DNA from: an uncultured Prevotella sp.
GTDB lineage: Bacteria; Bacteroidota; Bacteroidia; Bacteroidales; Bacteroidaceae
Reading direction: 5' to 3'
Length of the DNA: 64,000 nucleotides
Assembly: GCA_946186115.1 (NCBI GenBank)
Contig: CAMHLV010000004.1
Coordinates: 1 to 64,000 of the forward strand
Part shown: piece after piece, positions 52,601 to 61,446 of the stretch
How positions within the stretch are numbered: the stretch's first letter is position 1
Layout: the number at the start of each line of letters is the position of its first letter
Notes under the pieces: generated by a model
What the model saw: only the letters and a program-made list of their open reading frames with translations
Database searches by the model: none
What the model was told of the DNA's origin: nothing
Program-made: the position numbers and the translations under genes

Positions 52601-55600
52601 ATGAACTTCACCTTCTCATTGTCAGTGAAGGTCATCTCTTCTGGTGAAACCAGTGCGCTCTTGTAGTTGTTCAAATAGCTTGCGGAGCTAGAAGTTTTAT
52701 ACTGAGCATAGCCATTAGTAAAGCTCCATGAACCTGCACTGCTGCCAATGCTCTTCGTTGTCCAGAAGTCGGGCAGGGCATTGCCTGCGAAGTCTTCGAA
52801 CATCTTGGTGGGATCAAGCACGATACCGCTGACATTGATGGTCTGAGACTCAATGCTTGCAGCGCTAACGGTAATGGTGCCGGCGTAGTCACCAGGATTC
52901 TCGGTGTTAATGGTCACTGTGACAGTGATGTCTTCGCCACCAACAGCTATCGTAGCATCGCTAACTTCAGTAGTTGTGAACGCATCGCCTTCGCAACTGA
53001 CGTTGATGTCCGTCATGTCGCTCTTACCCTTGTTCTTGATAGTAAAGGTCAGCTGCTTAGCCTCTTCGGTAGCATCGGGTGATACCATGCCAAAGTCAAG
53101 GGCATCGGTAGAAAGCACCATCTTAGGACCTAACTCCACAGGAGTGAAGAATACCGACATCTTCGGCAGGAAGGTCCTGTAATTATAATAACTTGAACCT
53201 GCAACAGCTGCATTATTGGTAGTGCTTACTCCGTACCAAGAAACGCTACTTGATGATCCCTTAGCAGTCTGAGCAAAGCCAACCAAAAGGTTACCACCTG
53301 TATATTCAAACTCTTTAGGTAACTCAATAGTCATTTGATAGTTGGAAACTGCTAGTGAACCAGAGTAAACCTTGTCCATGCTGTCCCAGTCAACAAAGTC
53401 TGTGGTGGCAAATTCGCTTTCTGTGATGTTCTTCAGATAGACGTCGAAGGTGGCATTACCCCAACTCTTACTGGATGCAGAACTATGGAAAATCAGCTTA
53501 CTGATTTCGCTATTGCCAATAGCTCCAAGAGTCTCAGCGGGGATAATGAACTGGCTCTTGACATCAGTTCCATCGCAATCGTAGCCATAGATGGGAACGT
53601 AGCCATTGGTTTCAGTTCCATCGTTGACAAGCATGATGCCCGGCGTAAAGCTGATCTCCGTGCTCCATTCACTCTTATCATCTTCGCTGTTCACGGCACG
53701 GACGCTGGCATAGTATGTAGTGCCAGTAGTTAGGCCTGTAATTGTGTAGGTCTTTTCGGTGACAGGAATCACTGTGCTGTAATCTCCGCTTGTAGTGCTA
53801 TAGCTTACCTCCCACTTGCTCTGTGTGGTAGCATCGGCCCAAGTCAAAGTGGCGCTTGTCTGGCTGAGGCTGCTAATGGCAAAGTCTGTGGGAACAATGC
53901 ATGAGGGCTGTGTGGTGAAGCTGATCTTCTCGCTCCATACGCTGACATCGCTGTCCTTCTTCGAGCGTACGCAAACATAATAAGTGGTCTTTGCAGAAAG
54001 GCCTGTCAGGGTGAAGGGATTGGTTGTGGCGTCAATAGGAGTAGCCGCATCGGCATCGAAATCGGCCGTTGTACCATAGGCAATCTGCCAAGCCTCTTCG
54101 TCGCTTCCGTTTATCCAACTCAGTTCCACGCTGTTTGCTGTAGCGTTGCTTGCAGCAAGCTCTGTGGGAACAATGCAGGCAGGAGCTTCGTCGATGGTCA
54201 CGTCATCAAGGTAGATGTAAGCATCGCCGCTTGAATAGTTAGATGTGCCCTTGAATACGATAACAACATTCTCAGAGAAGCCGGCAGGAAGGATGATTTC
54301 TTTCTTTTCCCAGCTTGACTGATTCGTCAGACCAGTAGCCAAAGCCGTTGTATAGGTTGCTCCACCATCACTGGAGATATAAACTGAGAAGTCGCCAGCC
54401 TTTGGATTCTTATACCAGAAGGTCAACTGCATGGTCTTGCCTGAGGGGAAGTTCATGACAGGCGACTTCAGCATGTTGGTGTAGTTGGTCGGGTTGTAAA
54501 GAGACTCGAAGCGTACACATGCACCATCGTGACCAGTAGCATAGTAGTTCCACTTGTAAGCATCGTTGGTAGTTGTACCCTCGGCATTATTCCAGCAAAG
54601 AGGAATACCAGCTGTGATGCCATTGAAGTTCTCGGTGAAGGGGAACTCGGTGACAGCCACACAGTCGGTAGTGAAGCTTTCGGCATCTGTCCAAACACTT
54701 TGGTCGCTTGCACTGCAATAGGTGCGAACCTGTACTTGATAGCTTGTGGCAGGAGTGAGACCTGTCAAGGCGTGTGTCTTTGCACTGATAGTTCCTGATA
54801 CCTCGGTCCAGTCGCTATCACTTGCTTTCTTGTAACGTACATTGAAATCGTCGGCATCGGAAGTCCAACTCAGCGTAGCACCACTGCTCGTGATGTTGGT
54901 AATGGTAAGGCCTGTTGGAACGATGCAAGAAGGAGCCTCCTGAACGGTAACATCGTCCAAATAGATGTATGCATCGCCGCTACCATAGTTAGAAGTACCC
55001 TGGAATACAATGACCACATTCTCTGTAAAACCGTTAGGAAGAATGATTTCCTTCTTTGTCCAGGCAGATGCACCTGTCAGGCCAGTAGCCAGTTCTGTCG
55101 TATATGTAGCACCACCGTCATTGGAAATGTAAACCGAGAAGTCACCAGCAGTGGGGTTCTTGTACCAGAACACAAGCTGCATGGCTTTTCCTGATGTAAA
55201 GTTCATGACAGGGGTCTTCAGCATATTAGTGTTACCACTATAGTTGTTGTAAGAGTTAAAACGAACGCAAGCACCATCATGGCCAGTGGCAAAGTAATTC
55301 CATTTATAAGATTCTGTGCTTGTAGTTCCTTCAGTATTATTCCAGCACATAGGTATGCCAGAGCTAATACCATTGAAGTTTTCAGTATATGGGAATTCAG
55401 AAATGGCTCCACAGTCAGTAGTGAAACTAACGGCTTCCGTCCATTCACTTTGGTCTGATGAATCGCAGTATGTGCGAACTCGAACTTGATAAGCTGTAGA
55501 AGCGGTAAGTCCCGTCAGGGTGTAGGGATTGGTGGTGACTGTACTGCTAACATCCGTCCATCCCTCATCTGTAGCCTTCTTGTATTGCACATTCCATTCT

Positions 55601-56238
55601 TCACCAGTCGAAGCCCAACTCAACGTTACAGAGTTACTCGTAATGTTAGATGTAGCTAAATTAGTAGGCTTGATGCAGGTAGGAGGAGCTGCAAAGCTAA
55701 AGTCATCAACATAAAGATAATACTTGTTGTTTGATGTATAATTTACTGCAATATACTTAGTGCCTGCAGGGAAATCATTTTCGTATTTTTTCCACGTTCC
55801 GCTATTTTCAGATATAACATCTCCCCAAGTAAAGTTATCGGCATCTGTGCCACTTGTAGAATAACCTACTCTGAAAGATTCAGTATAATAGCTTCCGCTA
55901 TTATGGCTTTTATAATAGAATGATAGAGAACCGCCTGAAGGTGCGTTCAATTCCGGGGAAATGAGTAATTGGTTAGCAGTTCCTCCGTCATAAGAGGAAA
56001 ACTGGAAGCCATATGACCCAGTGTTTTTTACGCTGGAAGTTATAAGAAATTTAGATGAATTGTTATTACCAGGGTTTGCTGTTGTCCATCCATCCGTGGC
56101 GAGGTTGTTGTCCTCGAATCCATAACTATACGGCAATGACTTTTGTGCCCACGTCGGGCTTGCCCCGATCAATAGGGCAAAGAGCGTCAAGAGCAATAGT
56201 TTGCTCCTTCCTGAGATAGAATAATCTTTCATAAGCAT
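49639..56238 (-). CDS. Giant modular secreted protein (choice-of-anchor J, FN3, ASH-like domains)
   Basis: A 2199-residue protein with a signal peptide ending near GASPTWAQ. In order: three cleaved-adhesin/choice-of-anchor J domains alternating with FN3 domains (to about residue 690), two more FN3 domains, a beta-sandwich region, then Ig/ASH-like domains alternating with further anchor-J-like domains. Units two and three (about 276-690) are close duplicates. Near residue 1400-1480 a starch-binding-like module (VYVHAWGNNGNLTVWPG, VINNGGSEQTPD) sits inside an ASH-like domain. The C-terminal tail YNLGGQRVQNPKKGLYIING is common on Bacteroidales surface proteins. Probably a cell-surface adhesin or glycan-binding protein; no catalytic motif is seen. 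An alternative start is Met3. Confidence 0.8.
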   Translation of the reverse strand: MLMKDYSISGRSKLLLLTLFALLIGASPTWAQKSLPYSYGFEDNNLATDGWTTANPGNNNSSKFLITSSVKNTGSYGFQFSSYDGGTANQLLISPELNAPSGGSLSFYYKSHNSGSYYTESFRVGYSTSGTDADNFTWGDVISENSGTWKKYENDFPAGTKYIAVNYTSNNKYYLYVDDFSFAAPPTCIKPTNLATSNITSNSVTLSWASTGEEWNVQYKKATDEGWTDVSSTVTTNPYTLTGLTASTAYQVRVRTYCDSSDQSEWTEAVSFTTDCGAISEFPYTENFNGISSGIPMCWNNTEGTTSTESYKWNYFATGHDGACVRFNSYNNYSGNTNMLKTPVMNFTSGKAMQLVFWYKNPTAGDFSVYISNDGGATYTTELATGLTGASAWTKKEIILPNGFTENVVIVFQGTSNYGSGDAYIYLDDVTVQEAPSCIVPTGLTITNITSSGATLSWTSDADDFNVRYKKASDSDWTEVSGTISAKTHALTGLTPATSYQVQVRTYCSASDQSVWTDAESFTTDCVAVTEFPFTENFNGITAGIPLCWNNAEGTTTNDAYKWNYYATGHDGACVRFESLYNPTNYTNMLKSPVMNFPSGKTMQLTFWYKNPKAGDFSVYISSDGGATYTTALATGLTNQSSWEKKEIILPAGFSENVVIVFKGTSNYSSGDAYIYLDDVTIDEAPACIVPTELAASNATANSVELSWINGSDEEAWQIAYGTTADFDADAATPIDATTNPFTLTGLSAKTTYYVCVRSKKDSDVSVWSEKISFTTQPSCIVPTDFAISSLSQTSATLTWADATTQSKWEVSYSTTSGDYSTVIPVTEKTYTITGLTTGTTYYASVRAVNSEDDKSEWSTEISFTPGIMLVNDGTETNGYVPIYGYDCDGTDVKSQFIIPAETLGAIGNSEISKLIFHSSASSKSWGNATFDVYLKNITESEFATTDFVDWDSMDKVYSGSLAVSNYQMTIELPKEFEYTGGNLLVGFAQTAKGSSSSVSWYGVSTTNNAAVAGSSYYNYRTFLPKMSVFFTPVELGPKMVLSTDALDFGMVSPDATEEAKQLTFTIKNKGKSDMTDINVSCEGDAFTTTEVSDATIAVGGEDITVTVTINTENPGDYAGTITVSAASIESQTINVSGIVLDPTKMFEDFAGNALPDFWTTKSIGSSAGSWSFTNGYAQYKTSSSASYLNNYKSALVSPEEMTFTDNEKVKFMVKKDRQFDTYESYLLVQYSADGETWTDVAEGAFNTTDLSDDFELKQVTIPATAKQIRFVACGVSIDNVYGGTLPTGARFAIFKGDAEYANNTTQDFGFVEQNDVAEQEYTITNDGNNGMNVIYTIPEGFTVESDNALLFTSTKGWTSVYVHAWGNNGNLTVWPGVPATYVGTNDMNEPQFAFVVPEGATGIVINNGGSEQTPDINNFNVEGYYLNGDLYDGNKYWAGSWGDAPTRKGTYVAAGESETFTVKMNTETPGAKSGDVKLAFQAIGQTEFTIPVTGYVADNSKIYVDFANNELPDGWTKSSFNISNNEAYYNGYGATLTTPAITVAEGEKLVIYARGTATARAQLDVKTSTDNGATWSDAVKTFTTELRQNTTDYVVLTVDNIAAGNYKLKFTGDYVAISIINGYTYNQDAPALGVTLAGANITTGYEDNFGTKVKEALKHTYTIKNTGTGTLTGTITSSVTDHFTVSESEFSLGKDETLDFDLSLVFDENYGEKASAITIHPTNAGLADIVINASATTKDPNIWEEDFENGMPAFWTTTGWTVSSPYYGGNGTKVIGPGNNTTATLTTPRLQATEGQKLKFDVIGAESEYYSIKMQYSTDDQETWSEIVTYTDAGTKEFIAPADGLYYLRFTGNYTYLDNFEGFKLALPDHIMAITASNIPTSGSYSPTMKATKSFTATVTVKESRGVAEENVIAKLYMGDEVIGTSEATSFAANESKVINITATPTVAATEGAEMHIEVEYAGGTLKTDVVTRYVAELVRLDMTDTSEPTIETGYSAVYDVVTLTRSFVAGWNTFVAPLAVAKSEFGEGAKFYSFTGYADGALKFSTVTGETLNPATPYIIYVPAAIAEKVFTWESPVIYSSYVGTENIKVTDGDATFQGTYTPMGAGSMEGKWGVTSEARIAKGTETASIKGFRAYFELPDGANGARLSFYDDATGITTVIGADELNDDKAYNLGGQRVQNPKKGLYIINGKKVVIK

Positions 56239-56262
56239 TTTGTTTTAGTTATTTTTATTTTG

Positions 56263-58593
56263 TTATTTGAATACTTTTCTGACCTGTCCGTTCTTGCGCT
56301 CTAGGATAATGCCATGGGGCTGACGCATGGCGTCGAGGCGACGGCCCTGCAGGTCGTAGTACTGGTTGGCGGCTGACGACTCTTGGTCGGCTGTCGTCGG
56401 GAGGGCTATCGATGTGGCTGAGCCACGCAGCTGGCGCACCACAAGGTCGAGCGTCTGGATGCTGTCGGTGACGCTGATGACAGCCTCGCGCTCGTCCATG
56501 CCGTCGGGCAGCGCATCGTATTCTACGGTGACGTTATCGACGGTGTATTCGCCAGGAGTGCCTAAGATGCGGCACCAGTCGGCATTGCTGCCTAAGTATT
56601 TATAGATGCCCAGGTTGGCAAAGACAGGGATGTCAGTGGTGCCGGCCTGCGGGCCAACCTCTGTGACATCGCTGCCCATGGTGACGGCACCTTGGTCGCT
56701 GACCTGAGCAGGAATGAGCACCGAGTGGCTGAAATAGGGGAATACTGAAAGGGAGGTCTGACCGCCGGGAGCTGCCTGGAAATAGCCTGTGAAGGGCCGC
56801 CACGTGCCCTTGTTCAGCATAAAGGCTGTGTTGCCGTAGTCGCGCATGGGAGCCATGCCAATGGCACACTCCAGCTGGTCGTTCTTCTCGGGAATGCCGT
56901 CAATGACGAGGAATACTTCCTGGTCGATAATCATGCGACGGCCTAATTCTATGGTGACCATGCCATTGTTGTTGTTCATGGCATAGTTCAGTTCGCTGAG
57001 GGTCCAGCTGTCAAGCATCTCAATGGGCTTGCCGGGCAGACCGTTCTCACTGGTGTAAAGGTAGAAGCCGACGGAGGCTATCTGGTCGGTAAGCTCTTCG
57101 GCAGAGGCCTTGGTGAAACCTACGTACATAGCTTCAAGCACTACCGGCACTGAGGGCTTGGAGATGCGCTCAGCCCAGGCCGTGATGCCCATCTTGTTGG
57201 CACCAGGCAGGGTGAGGGCGCCGTCCACGAAGTTGGTCTGATAACCGTCTTTGGGCTGGAAATTGGAGACAAAGCCCTCAAACTGCACCTGTACGGAATC
57301 ATCAACGTAGGTATAGCCCTCAGCGTTCTGTGCCGTATGCAGCACATAACACTTGTCGAGGGTGTTGTGATGGTAGGTCACGTCCTGAGTGGTGTAAATA
57401 TCATTGGGAACAAAGATTCCCTCGGCCTTGGCCAGGTCGTATGGTGTGTACATTGCCCATGTGAAATCGGTGGGGAAACCCTCTGAGGCATCTTTGTACT
57501 CCACGGGAGCCAGCGGAGCTATCATCCTCATGCGTGGCTGCTGCATGGTGCGGAAGTTTGCAGGGAATTGAATACCGGCCACAGGTGCTTGCACCTCTAC
57601 GCTGACGAAGGCAGTCTTGGTAACCTCGTCGCTGCCCTCGGCATCGGTGACGCGAAGTGTGACATCGTAAGTGCCTCCGGCAGTATAATAAACGGTGGGT
57701 GACTGCTCGGTGGATGTTGCTGGAGTACCACCGGGGAACGACCATTGCCAACCAGTCGGGGTGCCTCCTGTGCTCAAATCTACAAACTGGATGATGTCGC
57801 CAGCCTTGACATTGATCTGGTCAACAGACTGCACGCCTGTCACCGACATGCCATCGACATAGAAATCGCCCATGTATCCACCAGTGTTGAAGGTGTCGTT
57901 GGTGCCTGGCCCCCAGTAAAGACGTATCTTTACCTGCTTGCCTACAAAGGCTGTCAGGTCTGCATTGATAGCTATCCAACGGGCTGAGCCCTCAGTCACT
58001 TCCTTGCTGTTCCATACCTCCGTCAGCGTCTCAAAGTTGTCGGCTGAAACCTGGATGGCCAGCGTCACATATTCGTTCCAAGTAGGTGTCATGCGTACGT
58101 AGGCATGCAGCTGACCGTTTGCTGGAACATTGATGGTGGAACTGGTAGCCGACGCCTTGGTGCGCTTATAAACCTGATAAGGTCCGTCAATATGTAAGGA
58201 GTAGACATCGTTCTCGTCGATGGTGTTGAAGTCCTTCTTCTCTTTAGTGAAAGTGACGACATTGCCTTCGCCCTGGTCAATAGTCCATCCTGAGAGTATC
58301 AGGTTGCCCTTGGCATCGCGCTCGTCACTATCAAAATTCTCGCTCCATATTGTCAGGCTCGAAGTTGCTCCCTGTATGCTGAAATCAGCTGTCAAACCAT
58401 TGGCTGCCGTACGGCGAATGGTCTTGGGGAGGTTCAAGTGGCCCGGTGTAGCCTTGTATGGCATAGCGGCAGGCTTGCCAACTTGCATATTGCGCTTTGT
58501 TTGAGTAACTTTGACAACGTCACCTGCCGTGGCACTCAGCACAAATAATGCTGAAAGAATAAGTGTTATACACTTTGTTTGCAATCTTTTCAT
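56263..58593 (-). CDS. Secreted PKD-domain protein
   Basis: A 776-residue protein started at MKRLQTKCITLIL (58593); a longer frame reaches 58641 but would leave almost no leader after the promoter element. The signal peptide ends near SATAG. An anchor-J/MAM-like beta-sandwich (about 70-255) is followed by a PKD domain (VKAGDIIQFVDLSTGGTPT, GGTYDVTLRVTDAEGSDEV), a long unassigned region and a C-terminal tail (YYDLQGRRLDAMRQPHGII) of the kind used by Bacteroidales surface proteins. No peptidase motif is seen. First gene of an operon with the giant protein (25 bp gap) and the small acidic protein. Confidence 0.8.
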   Translation of the reverse strand: MKRLQTKCITLILSALFVLSATAGDVVKVTQTKRNMQVGKPAAMPYKATPGHLNLPKTIRRTAANGLTADFSIQGATSSLTIWSENFDSDERDAKGNLILSGWTIDQGEGNVVTFTKEKKDFNTIDENDVYSLHIDGPYQVYKRTKASATSSTINVPANGQLHAYVRMTPTWNEYVTLAIQVSADNFETLTEVWNSKEVTEGSARWIAINADLTAFVGKQVKIRLYWGPGTNDTFNTGGYMGDFYVDGMSVTGVQSVDQINVKAGDIIQFVDLSTGGTPTGWQWSFPGGTPATSTEQSPTVYYTAGGTYDVTLRVTDAEGSDEVTKTAFVSVEVQAPVAGIQFPANFRTMQQPRMRMIAPLAPVEYKDASEGFPTDFTWAMYTPYDLAKAEGIFVPNDIYTTQDVTYHHNTLDKCYVLHTAQNAEGYTYVDDSVQVQFEGFVSNFQPKDGYQTNFVDGALTLPGANKMGITAWAERISKPSVPVVLEAMYVGFTKASAEELTDQIASVGFYLYTSENGLPGKPIEMLDSWTLSELNYAMNNNNGMVTIELGRRMIIDQEVFLVIDGIPEKNDQLECAIGMAPMRDYGNTAFMLNKGTWRPFTGYFQAAPGGQTSLSVFPYFSHSVLIPAQVSDQGAVTMGSDVTEVGPQAGTTDIPVFANLGIYKYLGSNADWCRILGTPGEYTVDNVTVEYDALPDGMDEREAVISVTDSIQTLDLVVRQLRGSATSIALPTTADQESSAANQYYDLQGRRLDAMRQPHGIILERKNGQVRKVFK

Positions 58594-58649
58594 TTTGATG
58601 TTAGTATAGAATCTTATATATTTTTGTGTTATAATGCGCACAATGAATG

Positions 58650-58657
58650 CAAAGTTA
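58650..58657 (-). promoter_or_regulatory. -7 element for the surface-protein operon
   Basis: TAACTTTG on the minus strand, about 57 bp before the preferred start. The -33 element is not clear. Confidence 0.5.
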
Positions 58658-58914
58658 CGAAAAATAACAAAAAAGGCGCATAATCGGTTTGTGAAGATGT
58701 TCAGATTTATAAATTTGTACTATTTATGGCGATTTTTGCATGTTTTGGGCATTTTTATACTGTTCTGCAGATGTATTTTTAGTTCTTTGTAACTAATGGG
58801 ATTACCCTATGGCACGCCCATTTTTAGAAATAGAATGGTGGAGTCATCGAGCAACGAGCTGGATGACGCAGGGCGCAGTAGTGAGTTAAAGAAATATAAA
58901 TTCTGAAGTGGTAG
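58658..58914. other. Spacer with no recognisable gene
   Basis: AT-rich spacer between the surface-protein operon and the tRNA promoter. I see no credible open frame, RNA gene or repeat in it. Confidence 0.5.
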
Positions 58915-58945
58915 GTTGGAAATAGCAGAAAAAGCAATACCTTTG
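58915..58945 (+). promoter_or_regulatory. Promoter of tRNA-Ser
   Basis: GTTG (58915-58918), 19 nt, TACCTTTG (58938-58945), 38 bp before the mature tRNA. Close to the Bacteroidetes consensus. Confidence 0.65.
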
Positions 58946-58983
58946 CATCCGGTTTTTAGGAAACCGTCTTTGAAATCTATTAA

Positions 58984-59071
58984 GGAGAGGTGCTCGAGTG
59001 GTTGAAGAGGCACGCCTGGAAAGCGTGTAACCGGCAAAACTGGTTCGCAGGTTCGAATCCTGTTCTCTCCG
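58984..59071 (+). tRNA. tRNA-Ser(GGA)
   Basis: An 88-nt class II tRNA. Acceptor stem GGAGAGG pairs with TCTCTCC (59064-59070), with one G-T pair, and the discriminator is G59071. The anticodon stem CACGC/GCGTG encloses CTGGAAA with anticodon GGA at 59018-59020, reading TCC and TCT. A long variable arm follows, then the T arm with GTTCGAATC. CCA is not encoded. The integrase gene lies downstream, so the 3' end is the likely integration site of the element. Confidence 0.95.
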
Positions 59072-59075
59072 CAAA
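59050..59075. other. Putative attL of the integrative element
   Basis: The T-arm and acceptor end of tRNA-Ser next to a xis-int gene pair pointing into the element. The matching attR is outside the window, so the core cannot be defined. Inference from gene order. Confidence 0.4.
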
Positions 59076-59083
59076 AATGACTT

Positions 59084-59112
59084 AAAGGGAATCAATCAGG
59101 TTCCCTTTTTTC
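59084..59112 (+). terminator. Terminator after tRNA-Ser
   Basis: AAAGGGAA (59084-59091) with TTCCCTTT (59101-59108), loop of 9 nt, followed by more T. Confidence 0.75.
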
Positions 59113-59417
59113 GTGCCTGATTGCCAACGTCTTACGTTTACAACACTCTGACAATGTGAATGTTAGGAGATTTTAAACTCTCCAAATATCACTCAAGATG
59201 AGTAAAGAAAACGCAAGATGAGACATAAAAAACGTGTTATAAATTTGTTAGAGCATGGTATTCTGCATGGTAGAAAGCAAAATACCTCCTATCGTGTATG
59301 TTTTTGCCTTTTGGGTCGTGAAAATGTTAATATACGACTTTTTTTTTTGCAAGACCCCTTGTTCGAGGAAAAAACATTTCCTTTGCAGCAGATTTTTAAT
59401 TTCAAAACGCGAAGGTT
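59113..59417. other. Left-end non-coding region of the element
   Basis: About 300 bp, low in G+C, with an 8-nt T run near 59341. A 67-codon frame (59218-59421) overlaps the next gene and looks unconvincing. Regulatory and integrase arm-binding sites are expected here, but I cannot point to one. Confidence 0.4.
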
Positions 59418-59684
59418 ATGAAGAAAGAAGAAATGGTTAGGCTGACAAATATGATTGCCGAAAGAACCGCAGACATTGTGATAGAACGTCTCAAAGGTTC
59501 CACTGCTACCAAGGTGGATGATGACGAGTACGTGGACAGCAAAGAAGCTGCCCGTATTTTGGATGTTACCCCCCGTTATCTCTGCTCAATGAAACACAAG
59601 TTCCCTCACAAGAAAGTTGGCAACTACAGTCAGGGCCGCGTTCTTTTCAAAAAGAGCGAACTGTTAGCTAACTATATCAAGTAA
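59418..59684 (+). CDS. Helix-turn-helix protein, excisionase-like
   Basis: An 88-residue basic protein. After an N-terminal helix comes a MerR/excisionase-type winged HTH: YVDSKEAARILDVTPRYLCSM, then a wing with GRVLFKKSELLANYI. Such proteins act as recombination directionality factors or regulators in Bacteroidetes integrative elements. It lies 5 bp before the integrase gene, supporting an Xis-like role. Base composition here and in the following genes is richer in A+T than in the pectin operon, fitting transferred DNA. Confidence 0.75.
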   Translation: MKKEEMVRLTNMIAERTADIVIERLKGSTATKVDDDEYVDSKEAARILDVTPRYLCSMKHKFPHKKVGNYSQGRVLFKKSELLANYIK

Positions 59685-59689
59685 GAAGA

Positions 59690-60853
59690 ATGAGAACAGC
59701 CGTCGAGATTCCTGTCGTGTCTCTTATATATAATCGGTATAAGAAAGCAACGGCTACACAGGATGCCGTCATAGAGATTCGTGTCTATTATGACGGTAAG
59801 GCAAAATACATGTCTACCCGAATCCGAGTATTCCCAAAAGAATGGCAACGAGGTCGGGTAGTCGGGCGTGTGGATGCCGTTATCCTGAACAAACAACTCG
59901 ATAGGCTTCTCATTGACGTACGCCAGATTGTATATGACATGTACGATGCAGGTCACATAGATATCGACGCAATACCCTCCCGACTGATGGCGAAGCGTAA
60001 GCCCAACGTCACGTTCCTCTATTTCTGTGAAGAGCGGACCAAAATCAGGAAGCATGGGAACTCAGTTGACAGTCAGGAACGTTACGATCGCTTTCTTCGC
60101 TTTCTGAAGGAATACGGCAAGATAAAGACGTTCTATGACCTAACAGAGTTAAAGGTGATGGAGCTTGACAAGCATCTGAAAAAGAAAAATGACATGAAAG
60201 CGAAGAGCCGCTGGAACAACTACCATCGTTTCCTCAACTCATTCATCCTCGATGCTCAGAAAGAAGGCCTCATTCAGCAGAATCCCTACGACCGTGTGAA
60301 GATAGACAAGGGCAGTGACTATGATGGAATAGAGAAATACCTATCTCCAGAAGAGTTTCAAAAGCTGCGTACGGCATCCATGCCAGAAGCACGATTGGAA
60401 CGAGTACGCGATCTCTTTGTGTTTCATGCTTATACCTGCATGAGTTATCATGACCTGAGAGCTTTTGACGAAAAGAAAATCCGTGAGGTCGACGGCAAAA
60501 AGGTGTATGTGGGTCATCGTGGTAAGACCAAGATAGAGTTTACAGTGCCGATGCTAACACCTGCTATAGAGATATTGAAGAAATACAAAGGCAAATTGCC
60601 GATGCTAAGCAATGTGAAGTACAATGAGTACATCAAGGAGGTGGTTAAAGCAGCTGGCATAGATAAACCTGTCACGACTCACTGGGCCAGGCACACTGGG
60701 GCCACTTTACTTTTGAATGCTGGAGTTCCCATTGAGGTTGTCTCGAAGGTATGTGGGCATAGCAGCATTAAAATGACGGAAAAAATATACGCAAAGCTGC
60801 TGCCAAAGACGGTAGTGGCCGCTGTTAACGAAATAGAAGATAAATTAATATAG
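59690..60853 (+). CDS. int: Tyrosine recombinase (integrase)
   Basis: A 387-residue phage-integrase-type recombinase: an N-terminal arm-binding domain (to about 100), a SAM-like core-binding domain (105-200) and the catalytic domain. Visible catalytic residues are Lys279 in HRGKT, His331 and Arg334 in HWARHTGAT, His357 in CGHSS and nucleophile Tyr367 in EKIYAKL. Where most family members have the first Arg (T-G-L-R) this one reads AYTCMSYHDL, with Ser252. IntDOT of the Bacteroides element CTnDOT likewise has Ser there. Its position just after tRNA-Ser and an Xis-like gene suggests site-specific insertion at the tRNA. Confidence 0.92.
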   Translation: MRTAVEIPVVSLIYNRYKKATATQDAVIEIRVYYDGKAKYMSTRIRVFPKEWQRGRVVGRVDAVILNKQLDRLLIDVRQIVYDMYDAGHIDIDAIPSRLMAKRKPNVTFLYFCEERTKIRKHGNSVDSQERYDRFLRFLKEYGKIKTFYDLTELKVMELDKHLKKKNDMKAKSRWNNYHRFLNSFILDAQKEGLIQQNPYDRVKIDKGSDYDGIEKYLSPEEFQKLRTASMPEARLERVRDLFVFHAYTCMSYHDLRAFDEKKIREVDGKKVYVGHRGKTKIEFTVPMLTPAIEILKKYKGKLPMLSNVKYNEYIKEVVKAAGIDKPVTTHWARHTGATLLLNAGVPIEVVSKVCGHSSIKMTEKIYAKLLPKTVVAAVNEIEDKLI

Positions 60854-60882
60854 ACCCCAAGTCCCGGAAGGGCATTGACAAC

Positions 60883-61275
60883 ATGGCAAGATTTACATTT
60901 GAAAGTCTTCTAAAAGACATCAAGAACGATGGACTCTACGAAAAACCTGAAGCATTCAAGAGTCTCGTCGTAGAGAAGTTTGAACCGTGGATACGGGACG
61001 GCAAACCCGTCATGTGGTATGATGGAAAGACCGCGCGAGGTGAACAAAAGGTGATAGTGAAAGCCGAAGCGCCCCTGAACCATGAAGACATAGAGCAGTT
61101 CGGCAGAAGCCTCTGTGACTTCTTCGGACTGGGCTTCGTGAACACGCACGTCCACTCGTGTAAGCCTCACGACGTTGACTTGGTGATCGAGCCGAACGGT
61201 CCGAAGGGCTTGAAACTAACCTTCACGTTCTTCACGGATATTGCGGACATCTACCCTGTCAAGATAGACGCATGA
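60883..61275 (+). CDS. Unknown protein of the integrative element
   Basis: A 130-residue soluble protein I do not recognise. It has no signal peptide or membrane segment. It is fairly evenly charged, with a central EQKVIVKAEAPLNHEDIEQF stretch and a C-terminal LKLTFTFFTDIADIYPVKID strand-rich part. It lies 29 bp after the integrase gene on the same strand. A stem-loop (61301-61323) follows but has no T run. Confidence 0.6.
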   Translation: MARFTFESLLKDIKNDGLYEKPEAFKSLVVEKFEPWIRDGKPVMWYDGKTARGEQKVIVKAEAPLNHEDIEQFGRSLCDFFGLGFVNTHVHSCKPHDVDLVIEPNGPKGLKLTFTFFTDIADIYPVKIDA

Positions 61276-61446
61276 AGAGAAACCTACCATAAAATGAAAG
61301 CCCCCGAGCGGTAAACTCAGGGGAAACGGGTTCGGAAGAACTACGTGAACTTTCTTCTGTAGCGGAGGCAAAGTTACGCATTATTTCCGAATCCTACAAA
61401 TTTTGTTTAAATAATTTAAGAAATTAACAAAAAATGGATTGGAATT

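Noticed and set aside
59218..59421. A 67-codon open frame upstream of the HTH gene
   Set aside because: It overlaps the next gene's start, has no recognisable domain, crosses a run of T, and has an odd Cys/Phe-rich composition; probably chance.
61301..61323. Terminator after the unknown gene of the element
   Set aside because: A stem with a mismatch is present (CCCC-GAG with CTC-GGGG), but no T run follows, so termination is not supported.
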